A DNA stretch of 64,000 nt from Cercis canadensis (lineage: Eukaryota; Streptophyta; Magnoliopsida; Fabales; Fabaceae): NCBI GenBank assembly GCA_003255065.1, contig QAOA01008120.1, positions 1 through 64,000 on the forward strand, in the 5' to 3' direction. This document shows positions 12,561 through 22,154 of the stretch, piece by piece (position 1 is the stretch's first letter; the number at the start of each line of letters is the position of its first letter). Position numbers and translations under genes: made by a program. A model generated the notes under the pieces. It was not told the origin of the DNA and did not search any database. It saw nothing but the letters and a program-made list of their open reading frames with translations.

Positions 12561-13141
12561 TTATCTCTCTTTCATTTTCATCTCTCTCTCTCTCCTCCAT
12601 CTCCGTCTCACTCTCATCTCTCTCTTTCCGCCATCTCCCTCTCACTCTCACTCTTATCTCTCTGTCTCTCCGCCATCTCCCTCTCATTCTCATATCTCTC
12701 TCTCCTCCATCTCTTATATCTCTTTCTCTCTGCCATCTCCCTCTCATTTTCATCTCTCTCTCTCTCCTCCATCTCCGTCTCACTCTCATCTCTCTTCTCT
12801 TCACCATTTCTCTCTCACTCTCATCTCTCCTCCATCTCCCTCTCACTCTCATATCTCTTTCTCTCCACCATCTCCCGCTCACTCTCATCTCTCTCTCTCT
12901 CCGCCATCCTCACCACCGTACCTTTTAGCTGAGTACTCTCCCCCTTGGGTGGACTTAGTCCATGAACTTAGCACACGATGAGATATTCTAGGCTTAGGAG
13001 AACGTGAAGGGTGACTGGTGCATGGTGAAAATGAAGGGGTACATGTAACTGAGTTAACTCGGTGATGAAGAGAAGGGGTATATGTAACTCATACCGAGTC
13101 AACTCGGTGAAGGGGTACTTGGGTATGCACTCCACGTGAAG

Positions 13142-13330
13142 AATGACATTTACATTATCAACCTCAGTAAAACATAGGAAAAGCTTCAGTGCAGCCAGGC
13201 CTTATGGTCAGAGAGTTGTTCTTAAGTTTGCTCAGTACAATGGCGCCCATGCAATTGCAGGAAGGCACACTCCTTACTGTATTTATTTGCATGCAGCCCA
13301 TTAAGGAAGCTGCTCTTGGAAATATACCAG
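13142..13330 (+). pseudogene. RPSA: Captured fragment of 40S ribosomal protein SA (uS2) gene
   Basis: Three short stretches match eukaryotic small-subunit ribosomal protein SA in the right order: DIYIINL near 13145, then [20 protein letters not shown] and AIAGRHTP at about 13191-13275, then [12 protein letters not shown] at about 13294-13329. The source protein helps build and stabilise the 40S subunit. Here the stretches lie in three different frames. About 15 residues are missing between the first and second and about 25 between the second and third. The first gap falls at a short gcagccagg-like repeat expected in the parent gene. A TAG follows the first stretch. It cannot encode RPSA and is transduplicated cargo of the MULE. 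Confidence 0.8.
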
Positions 13331-13624
13331 TTTGGCTAGTCTTTCTCTGGCCTAAGTTGAAGCGAGAAAGGTGTAGAGGAGATGGGGAAGAGAGAGGAGA
13401 GAGAGAGAGAAATGAGAGAGGAGGAGAAGAGAGAGAGAGAGAGAAATGAGAGAGACGGGGAAGAGGGATAGAGAGAAATGAGAGAGGAGGGGAAGAGAGA
13501 GAGAGAAATGAGAGAGGAGGGATTTTTTAATTTTTTTTAATGTGCCACATCAGCACTTAACGTGTCACATGACATTTTCTGTTAAGTCCCACTAACGGAC
13601 CCTAGCGGAGGACTAAAAAAGAAA

Positions 13625-13919
13625 GGTGTAGAGGAGATGGGGAAGAGAGAGGAGAGAGAGAGAGAGAAATGAGAGAGGAGGAGAAGAGAGAGAGAGAGAG
13701 AAATGAGAGAGGAGGGATTTTTTAATTTTTTTTTAATGTGCCACGTCAGCACTTAACATGTCACGTGGCATTTTCTGTTAAGTCCCACTAACGGACCCTA
13801 GCGGAGGACTAAAATTACAGACGGAATGATCTTTCAAGGACTAAAGTGTCAGTGAAAATGATTGGAGGACTAAAGTGTCACTGTAACAATCTTTCAAGGA
13901 CCAAAAAGAGGTTTTACTC
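13625..13919 (-). repeat. MULE right terminal inverted repeat
   Basis: Mirror of 12257-12560, ending aatctttcaagg...ggttttactc, and followed by the 9-bp duplication aaaaattaa at 13920-13928. Its inner portion recurs directly upstream (13366-13620), apparently by a later tandem duplication. Confidence 0.75.
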
Positions 13920-14697
13920 AAAAATTAAAACTCAGAATTGCTGAGTGTGGTTTAGGAGCTGGCTTTAGAAAGTGTTTACATTCACTTAGGACTACTTTTA
14001 TGGTGCTAGTTGGTTTATAAGGCTTATTATTATAGAGTTTTGGGGCCATATTCTATGTTATACTCATGCCACACTATATTCAATCAATTTTTGTGGTATT
14101 GTTTGGGTTTTCTTTATTCAAATTTATATCATGAACTGATTATGATTCAAGATCAGAATTTGGGCTTTATCTTTATCAAGTTACAAAAACAATTTTGAGT
14201 GTATGCAAGCTGTTTCATGGTGGCTATTTTGTGGCTGTTTTGGGTGTAAATGGTGGCTTGTTTGGGTTCTTTTGATTTGATGTTTTAGTGACCAATTGGA
14301 GGCTGTTATTGAGTTGGCTATTACTATTATTTTTGGGGTGGGAGTTATTATTTTTTTTTCATTTTATTTTGATGTTTGTTTGATGGCAGCTTTGGGTATT
14401 TGTTGTGATATTGTTTAAGGGCCTGTTTCAGAGATCAATTCTAGTATGTTTATCATGTTCATTTTATAGAATTTTGAGTGTTGCTTTAGGTTGTTTTGAA
14501 TTGATGTTTTGGTGTATTTTCATTATTTTGCTCCCATGTTTCCATTGCTGTTGGGATTTGGTTACTTGCCTTATTGTGGAGTGATTTTAAAACTGATTTG
14601 TCATGGCTTTAGCAGGAAAAGAATGCTTGCATGCCATTTTCGGATTTGTCATGTGTACTGGCAGCACTCAGTGTTTAACTTATTTTTGGAGCTGCAG

Positions 14698-15200
14698 AGC
14701 TCCAAATTAAGTGATGTTGGTCTCATTAGAACCAAGAGACATGTATCTCCATTGTGTGTAATTTTCAGATTTTTTTCATGTCTAGTTTACTCCCAGTTTC
14801 TGTTTCAATATTGCTGTCCAATGTTGCACTGACACTGATGCCCTATCTTTGACAGTGTTCAGTTTTTTATTTCTTTCTGTAGTTATACAGCTTTGAATTG
14901 CATGGTTTGGTCTCTTTAGAACCATAAGATGAATTTCTTTAATATGTAAAATTTCCAATTTTTTTCATGTCTATTTTACTCCTAATTTCGGTTTGAATAT
15001 AGCTGTTCAAGGTTGCACTGACACTAATGCCCTATCTCTGGCAGTGTTCTGTCCTTTATTTCTTTTTGGAGTTATACAGCTCCAAATTAAGTGATGTCAG
15101 TCTCATTTTAATTTAAAGATGTGTGGCTTCAATGTATGCAATTTTCAAAATTTTTGCATACCGAGTTTGCTCTCGGTTTTGACTCGAACATAGCTGTTTT
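14698..15200. repeat. Tandem repeat of about 190 bp, 2.6 copies
   Basis: Copies begin at about 14698, 14889 and 15078, each starting near agct(cc/tt)aaatt or agctttgaatt and sharing the ttgcactgacact and gccctatct blocks. They are clearly diverged from one another, so the repeat is old. It is internal to the Tat-like sequence and resembles the tandem arrays often found in long LTRs of that group. Confidence 0.7.
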
Positions 15201-16342
15201 TTTGGATAACTAATGAGTATGTGAATTCTTTGAACTTTCTTCGGATTTGTCTCTTGATAAGGATGGTGGTTTTGGGTATGTTTGGGGGCTGTCCTGGTGT
15301 ATTATGCCTTTTTTTTTGGTGTATTTTGTTTATGTGTAGCTGCTATTCTCGTAAGTGTATTTGTTTTCTAGTATTTTTGCTATTTTGCAGTTGTTTTTGT
15401 CCATTGTTTAAGGTTTTATGTGTCATGTTGTATTGGGTTTAATTCTCATGCATTGTTGGCACTATTCTAAGGGCCGTTTAGAGTTTATTTGTGCATTTTT
15501 GGATGATTTTGGATTATTCCCTTTTGAAGCATGTGGAGATTAAATATTTAGGTCACTTAGGTAGATTTGTTTTAAGTCTTGTCTAACCTGTGTTTTGGTG
15601 TATTCATGAGCATCCTTAGATACAACTCATGATAATTACGAGTATGAGTAAATCGGAAGGCCCAACCGGAAGATACCTAACTGCAAGCTTGGAGCAAGAA
15701 TGTTGTTTTATTTATCTTTTTTTTTTTATGTAAATTAATATTTCTCAGTACTTAGATTTTGAGACAAGTTTTGTGATATTTAAAATCATGAATTTACATT
15801 GCATATAAAAAATAATACTTGTGTCGCGTAGTATCTGTATGCCCCTTCACTTATCATGGGAGGATAGAGCGAGTCAGTCCTATATGAGATGTCTTTCTCT
15901 ATTCAATCTAGGTGAAAGTAGCGCCACCTAGGACCGTCGCTTCATGCGATGAAGATGTGGAAGGATTTAAGTCTTGGTAGAAAATTCATGCATTGCACGT
16001 TTCATTTCTTTGTTTTTATTTTCATCAAATATTCTTGTAACAATTCATTATTCTGGGATAAATAAAATATACATTTTTGACCATATTCTGTTCGCACAAC
16101 TAATTTAGGGTAACCGTCTTTAAACGGATGTTGTGAGGTGCCTAACACCTTCCCCATGCATAAACAGACTCTCGAACCCTCTCTGGTTCACATATCATTT
16201 TTTTTTATTTAAAAAAGGGTTTTCCAATTGTTCCCCATTTTCTCAATACAATTGGTGGCGACTCCAATTTTTCTTTCAAAAACTAGTCTTTTTCTTTAAG
16301 TCTGCCATCCGCGTCGTAATGACCTTTAAGTACGTTGTGACA

Positions 16343-19300
16343 CCTAGGAAAGCAAAGAGTAAGCAATGATAGAACTGGTTTAGGTTATGTTCAATCTAAC
16401 ACTTCAAAGGTTTCAAAAAATTCTTTTGGCAAAGCTTCCTCTTCACATTCCTTTTCTAAAGAAACTTGCTTTTACTGTGGATGTGTAGGACTTTTTCCAA
16501 ATACATGCTACTATAAAAAAAACTGTGTTGCGAGAAAGAAGGTATGGGTGCCTAAAGGCACATTTGCTTCTAACATGAAAGGACCCAAAGAAGTTTGGGT
16601 ACCTAATCCTCTATGATCTTATTGCAGGTTTGCCATTAAGCCAAAAGTGATTGTTGGTATTTGGATAGTGGCTGCTCTAGGCACATGACTGAAGATCCTT
16701 CCAAGTTTATCTTCTTTAACAAAGTGGATTTGGGAGATGTCTCTTTTGATGACAATAGCAAAGGTAGAATTGTCAGGTTAGGTAAAATCAAAATCTCGCC
16801 TAATCTACTCATTGACAATGTCTACTTAGTCAAAGGTTTGATGTATAATTTGCTGAGCATAAGTTAGCTCTGTGATAAGGGTCACAAAATTATTTTTGAA
16901 ACTCCTCATAGCATCATTCACAATAAAAATTCTGATGATGTTCTATTTGTTGGTCAAAGAAGTTCCAATGTGTATACTGTGTCTGGAGATTCTTTAAAAT
17001 CTAAAAGGGAAACATGTTTTTCTTCTCAAAGCAATAATTCTTGGCTGTGGCATAGAAGACTTGGACATGCAAACTTTAAAATAATTTCCAAGCTTTCTAA
17101 GAAAGAACTAGTTTCAGGTTTACCTAAACTAGTGTTTGAAAAGGACAAGATTTGTGCTGCTTGTCAGGAAGGTAAACAAATTAAATCCTCTGTCAAATCT
17201 AAGAAAGAATTGTCATCTTCTAGGCCACTCCAACTTCTTCATATGGATCTCTTTGGACCAGCATCTACATCAAGTTTAAATGAAAAGAAATATGGTCTAG
17301 TTATTGTGGATGATTTTTCAAGGTTCACGTGGGTCTTCTTTCTTGCTCATAAGGATGACACTTTTGATGTTTTTGAAAATTTCAGCAAAAGAGTGCAAAA
17401 TGAAAAGGGTTTTTTTGTCATCTCAATTAGAAGTAATCGTAGTGGAGAATTTGAAAACAAATTGTTCAATTTTTTTTTTTAGGAAAACCAAGGAATCCAC
17501 CATAATTTTTCTTGTCCTAGAACCCCCTAACAAAATGGTGTGGTCGAAAGGAAAAATAGAACTCAAGTAGAGATGGGCAGAACTATGTTGTGCAAAAATG
17601 ATTTGCCAAAATACTTTTGGGCTAAAGATGTAAACACAACATGCTATATTTTGAATAAATGCTTAATTAGGCCTATTTTGAAGAAAACTCCATATGAGCT
17701 TTGGAAAGGGAGAAAACCTAATGTGAGCTACTTTCATGCATTGGCTCTAAATGTTTTGTGTTAAATAATGGAAAAGATCATTTGAGAAAATTTGATTCAA
17801 AATCTGATGAAGCTATTTTCTTGCGTTACTCTTTGTCGAGTAAAGCTTATAGAGTTTTTAATAAAAGAACTCTCATTGTAGAAAAATCAATGCATGTGAT
17901 TTTTTTTATGAATCTAACAGTCCTTTGATTTCAAATACTTTTGAGGAAAATAAGATAGTGCAGGAAAGCATCAAAGTATCTTCTAAGGAAGAGAACAACC
18001 AAGAGAAAGTAGCAGATCAAATTCCTTGTGACTCAATTCACATAGAATTAAATCTTTTAGAACCAGTACAGGAAGAAGCCCCATAGAAAAATGTGAAAGA
18101 CTTACTACCAAAAGAAACTAGAATTTTAAAAGATCTTCTAATTGAAAAAGTGATTGGTGACTTGGAAAGAGGGATTAGTACAAGAGCATCTCTTAGAGAT
18201 AAGCATGTGAACTTGGCTCTATTATCCTTGTCCGAACCTACCAAAATTGGTGAAGCATTACAAGATGAGGCTTGGATCATGACAATGCAAGAAGAATTGA
18301 ATCAGTTATCAAGGAACCAAGTCTGAACTCTTGTACTTGAACCAAAAGGTCACATGATCATTGGCACAAGATGGATTTTCAGAAATAAGCTTGATGAGGA
18401 TGACAAGATTGTAAGAAACAAAGCTAGATTGGTAGCTCAAGGCTTTAATTGATAGGAAGGTATAGACTTTGAAGAAACTTTTGCTCCTATAGCTAGATTA
18501 GAAGCTATTAGAATGTTTCTTGCATTTGCATCTTTCAAAGGCTTTAAAGTTTTTCAAATGGATGTAAAAAGTGCATTTTTAAATAGCTATATCAATGAAG
18601 AAGTTTTGTTAAATAGCCTCATGATTTTGAAAATCTAGACTTTTCTAATCATGTGTTTAAACTCTCCAAAACTCTCTATGGTCTTAAGCAAGCTCCTAGA
18701 GCTTGGTATGATAGACTCAGTGAGTTTCTTATAAAAAAAGATTTTTTAAGAGGGAAAGTTGATACCATTCTATTGACTAAAAGATTATCTCATAATATTA
18801 TCATAGTTCAAATTTATGTTGATGACATCATTTTTGGATCAACTAATAATGAGTTGTGCAAGGATTTTGAGTCTCTAATGAAGAGTGAATTTGAGATGAG
18901 TATGATAGGAGAACTTAACTTCTTTCTTGGACTTCAAGTGAAGCAAATGAGAGATGAAATTTTTATAAATCAGTCAGAGTGCACAAGAGAGCTACTCAAA
19001 TGTTTTGGGATGGACAGTGCAAAAGGTATTTCAACTACTATGAGTCCTACTACAAAACTAATTCTGGACGAAAAAGGTAAATCTGTCTGTGAGAAAAGAT
19101 ATAGAGGTATGATTGGATCCTTGTTGTATTTGACTGCTAGTAGACCAGACATCATTTTCTCTATTTGTGCATGTTCCATATTTTAAGTTAATCCAAAGGA
19201 ATCTCATTTGACTACTGTCAAAAGAATTTTTTGATATCTAATCAATTCTGTGAATGTTGGTTTATGATTCTGTAGAACTAGTTCTTTCGAACTAGTTTCT

Positions 19301-19760
19301 TATACAGATTATGATTATGCTGGCTGTTCTATTGATGGAAAGAGCACTAGTGGAGGTTGTTTGTTTCTTGGAGGAGCATTGGTCTCTTGGCAATCTAAGA
19401 AACAGAATTTAGTTGCTCAATCAACAACTGAAGCTGAGTACATGGCTGTTGGACTGTGTTTCTCACAAGTGTTATGGATGAAACAACAGCTTGTTGATTA
19501 TGGTATAATTCTAAACAAAATTCCTCTGCTGTTTGATAACACTAGTGCTATAAACATTGCAAGAACTCTAGTTCAGCACTCTAGGACCAAACATATAGAC
19601 ATAAAACATCATTTTCTTAGAGATCATGTTCTCAAGGGTGATATAGAACTTTCTTTTATTAACACTAAAGATCAGCTTGCTGACATTTTTACAAAACCAT
19701 TAGCTAAAGAAAGGTTCTATCTCCTGAGGCATGAATTGGGCATGGTAAATATGTCTTGAT
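16343..19760 (+). pseudogene. Copia nucleocapsid and pol region (fossil)
   Basis: After the nested element the Copia polyprotein region resumes. It has a CCHC-like knuckle beginning CFYCG near 16470, a protease DSGCSRHMTED block near 16665, the pre-integrase WHRRLGH near 17050 and integrase core to about 17750. Reverse transcriptase includes LYGLKQAPRAWYDRL near 18680 and a YVDD box near 18820. RNase H has the WQSKKQNLVAQSTTEAEY block near 19390. All hallmark domains are in Ty1/Copia order (integrase before reverse transcriptase). Several interruptions make it non-functional. Confidence 0.85.
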
Positions 19761-20386
19761 GGATTGTCCTTGTGTATATGTGTGTAATGCTTGTTCATAT
19801 GCATTTCATTTTTGGTAAAGGATTTTTGTTTGGTTGTTGAATGATTCTGGTAAATGATCATTTCATCTAAAATTTTAGAAAAAGAAATCTGAAAGTTTGG
19901 TGTTTCTTTTGTGTGTGTGCCCAATATTTTTTTTTATCCCTTTTAAATTTTATTGGCTGCCAAATTTTTTTCTTTTGACTAGGCCTTTTATTTTAAAAGA
20001 CTTCAGCAATTTTATTGGGCAATATCACTTTGTCGACTTATCAGTTAAAAAGGCCTTCTTTTCTAATAAATAAACTGATGTCATTTTTGGGATGGAATTG
20101 TATTTGCTAACTCTGGGCCTCCATTCTTTCGACTTGCTTTTTCTGGCCTTTGGCCAAAACGCATGTTTCAGCAATGACTGGTCCTCACTCTTGCCAAAAT
20201 GCACCGTTTTGCTCTATTGCATTCTCGGGCTAAAATTTCTTCATTCTTCCTTCGAAATTAGAACCTAACTGTTCATCTTTCATTTCCCCTGTTTCTCCTT
20301 CATTTCTGGTTCCTCTTTGCACGATCTCCTTCTTTCTCGTTGAGTGTCTATCTTTGTTCTATTAACTGCCAGTTTGTAAAGCTAGA

Positions 20387-21380
20387 TTGGTAACTACCAG
20401 AATCATGCATAGAAGAAGGGTTAGCCAAAGATTGAGAGCTCAGTTCAAAGGAAAAGCTGAAGCATCTTTTTCACAAGAAAAGCCAATCCATGTGTCATAT
20501 TCATCTTCTTCAAAAGAACCTGAGGATATTGAATCTATAATCCATCGATCAAGAAGGTTTGCTTCTCATTCTGACAAAGGAAAAGGTAAAATGTCTTCTC
20601 CTCCACCTTCCCCTATACCTGAATCAATTTCAAAACCATTGCTGCCATGGTTACTTCTCGAAGCACCTCCGTCCTTCTCTCCTTCAGCCACACCACCTCT
20701 ATCTCCTATTCCCTCTCCTTCTCATGCTTCTAAACCCTTTCAATCAGCTTCTCCTTCATCACCTACTGATATCCCCAAACCATCAGAAACCTCATCCACT
20801 CCTGACCCGCCAATTGACACCACTCAAATGTCATCTTCCTTCGAAGACCCTGAACCAACACTAGCATCCAAACCTTCTGAGCCTCCTAACAGACCCAACC
20901 GAGTTAAAATGCTAGCCAGGAAGATAACATTCACTCCTCGAGCCAAGCCACGAGCATCATCATCCACACCTCAGGCCAAAGCTCCTGCTTCTTAGAGTAA
21001 AGCATCCACTTCTCAAGCTAAAGGTTCCAAAACCAAAAGTCCTGTTTCAAAATCCACTAATGATACTGCTGTTCAAAGGACTATTGATAAAAGCACTTCT
21101 GCAACAAGGGCTTTTGATAAGAGTCCTGTTGCTAAAAGGGCTTTTAAGAGTACTATTGAAAGTACTTCAACTGAGCAGGATTTCAATGAATTTGAAAGTG
21201 CTCTTGCTGAGGAAAATTTCCTCAAGCTCTATGACAAGAGAACAATTGCACCTGGCTGCATTGTTGAATGTGATTCTACCTCTTATGCAACCAAATCCAT
21301 TGAAGAAGCATTTGATGTCATGGGGTGGTCCAGCATGCTCAAAATTAATGAACCCATCATCCCCAAGGTAATAAGACTAT
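20387..21380 (+). pseudogene. Extra downstream ORF region of the SIRE/Maximus-like Copia (fossil)
   Basis: Between RNase H and the 3' LTR lies about 1 kb of additional coding-like sequence. A basic start (RIMHRRRVSQRLRAQ) leads into a long Ser/Pro-rich region, then a segment like the plant-transposon domain found after pol in SIRE/Maximus elements. Such extra ORFs, sometimes called envelope-like, are a lineage hallmark, though their role is unproven. The region is broken and is treated here as a fossil. Confidence 0.6.
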
Positions 21381-21473
21381 TTTATGTATATCGGTAGCCT
21401 CTCAAAGGCTTAGATTCTGGTATTGTTTACTTGAAGGCATATGTTGTTGGAATTGAAATGGTAATATTTGAGC

Positions 21474-21824
21474 GTTTATGGTTAGCTTAAAAAACAAAAA
21501 CCATGGTTGTGAAACTTTAAGAAGCTTGAAAAAATAAACTTGAAGAATAGTGGAACCCCATGATATGGGAGAAGTTGATGTAGATATGTTAAGCCTCCAC
21601 TATAAAGACTCTTGCCAATTTTCTTTTTTCTCTATCTTTGATCTTCTGGATTAATTTTTGTTTTGTTCTAAATGATTTATTAAGTTATCTCGTTGTATTC
21701 AAATTTGGTATTTGTCAAAGAACTAATTCTTAAACAAATCTACTATTTGAATTTGTTCTTAAGAGCAATTTTTAATAATTCCTATTCCCCTCTCCCCCTC
21801 TAGGAATAGACTCTGCAACTCTCA
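21474..21824 (+). repeat. Partial 3' LTR of the SIRE/Maximus-like Copia
   Basis: This matches roughly the last 350 bp of the 5' LTR (from gtttatggttagct onward, near 6038) and ends ctctca followed by atgat, the target duplication. The first two thirds of the LTR are absent here. Confidence 0.8.
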
Positions 21825-22154
21825 ATGATGATATTTAAAAAATCGAAGTATAGAAATGTTAGGCTCTGTCAGTGCATCTATAATGCCATTCAAGATCAAC
21901 ATTCTTGATTCATAAACCTCATAAACTATGGAATTAGTTGATCTTGCGCAACAATGATAACCCTCTATTTCGGGAAATTGCTCTTCAGCCATTTGAGGAT
22001 ATGGAAATGCTGTATCACGACTTAACCTGCTGTAACTCTTCTTCACCGCATGGCTCCTGTCCCTAGTGATGGAAACAGCAAGCCACAACTTTTTGATTCT
22101 CTCAGCCAGCTTCTGGAATACGGTCTTACTCTTAGCTGGCTGAGGGCTATTCAT
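21825..22154 (-). pseudogene. NBS-LRR pseudogene, N-terminal part (split by the Copia)
   Basis: On the minus strand a 110-codon open frame starts at 22154 and runs into the Copia boundary. It reads as the N-terminal/linker part of a CC-NBS-LRR: a charged coiled-coil-like segment, then the block ESRMLILNGIIDALTEPNIS, which in this family lies just before the P-loop. The P-loop should follow, but sequence then breaks down and the Copia intervenes. The NB-ARC remainder is at 4848-5323. Whether the gene was already dead before the insertion cannot be told, but the missing P-loop suggests so. Confidence 0.7.

Larger units (their letters stand above)
12257..13919. mobile_element. Pack-MULE (Mutator-like element with captured gene fragment)
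   Basis: This non-autonomous DNA transposon has long terminal inverted repeats. The left end gagtaaaactcc pairs with the right end ggttttactc, and the match extends roughly 300 bp per side through the ctttagtcctcc and gggacttaacagaaaatgcc blocks into a pyrimidine- or purine-rich tract. Exact 9-bp duplications (aaaaattaa) flank it. It has no transposase. The interior (about 13142-13330) carries pieces of a 40S ribosomal protein SA gene. The inner part of the right inverted repeat is tandemly duplicated with a 255-bp period (13366-13620, then 13621 onward). Transposition would depend on a MURA-type transposase elsewhere. Confidence 0.85.
7874..16342 (+). mobile_element. Large Tat/Ogre-like LTR sequence (possible solo LTR), nested in Copia gag
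   Basis: The left end tgtagacaccgtatttt and right end ttgtgaca match the TG...CA termini of plant Tat/Ogre-type Ty3/gypsy LTRs. Near the right end are two blocks common in those LTRs: gtgaggtgcctaacacc near 16133 and gtggcgactcc near 16255. Flanks cttag (7869-7873) and cctag (16343-16347) look like a slightly decayed 5-bp target duplication. No gag or pol is visible inside. After subtracting a nested MULE (with one target repeat) and one false 686-bp duplication, about 6.1 kb remains, which is within reach of the very long LTRs of the Ogre group. Solo LTR is therefore my preferred reading; a non-autonomous element is the alternative. Confidence 0.55.
5324..21824 (+). mobile_element. Ty1/Copia retrotransposon, SIRE/Maximus-like, with nested insertions
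   Basis: This is a fossil LTR retrotransposon in plus orientation. The 5' LTR spans 5324-6375 and is followed at 6376 by an initiator-tRNA-Met-type primer site (attgatatcagag). Recognisable parts in order are gag about 6460-7870, the nucleocapsid knuckle near 16470, protease near 16660, integrase about 17000-17750, reverse transcriptase about 18340-18950, RNase H about 19300-19760, an extra ORF region about 20390-21380, and a partial 3' LTR about 21474-21824. The direct repeat atgat flanks it (5319-5323 and 21825-21829), so both outer ends are original. Coding is interrupted many times (of order ten breaks) and a nested 8.5-kb element splits gag, so it is old and inactive. Confidence 0.85.

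Noticed and set aside
12496-12888. Minus-strand 130-codon Arg/Glu-rich open frame
   Set aside because: It is the complement of the CTCTCT-type simple tract of the MULE inverted repeat. The composition is explained by the repeat, not by coding.
14509-14832. 107-codon hydrophobic open frame
   Set aside because: It lies in the T-rich Tat-like LTR sequence and overlaps the 190-bp repeat. The hydrophobic appearance follows from T-rich codons.
20559-20864. 101-codon Leu/Pro/His-rich open frame
   Set aside because: It is a shadow of the Ser/Pro-rich extra ORF region of the Copia in another frame.
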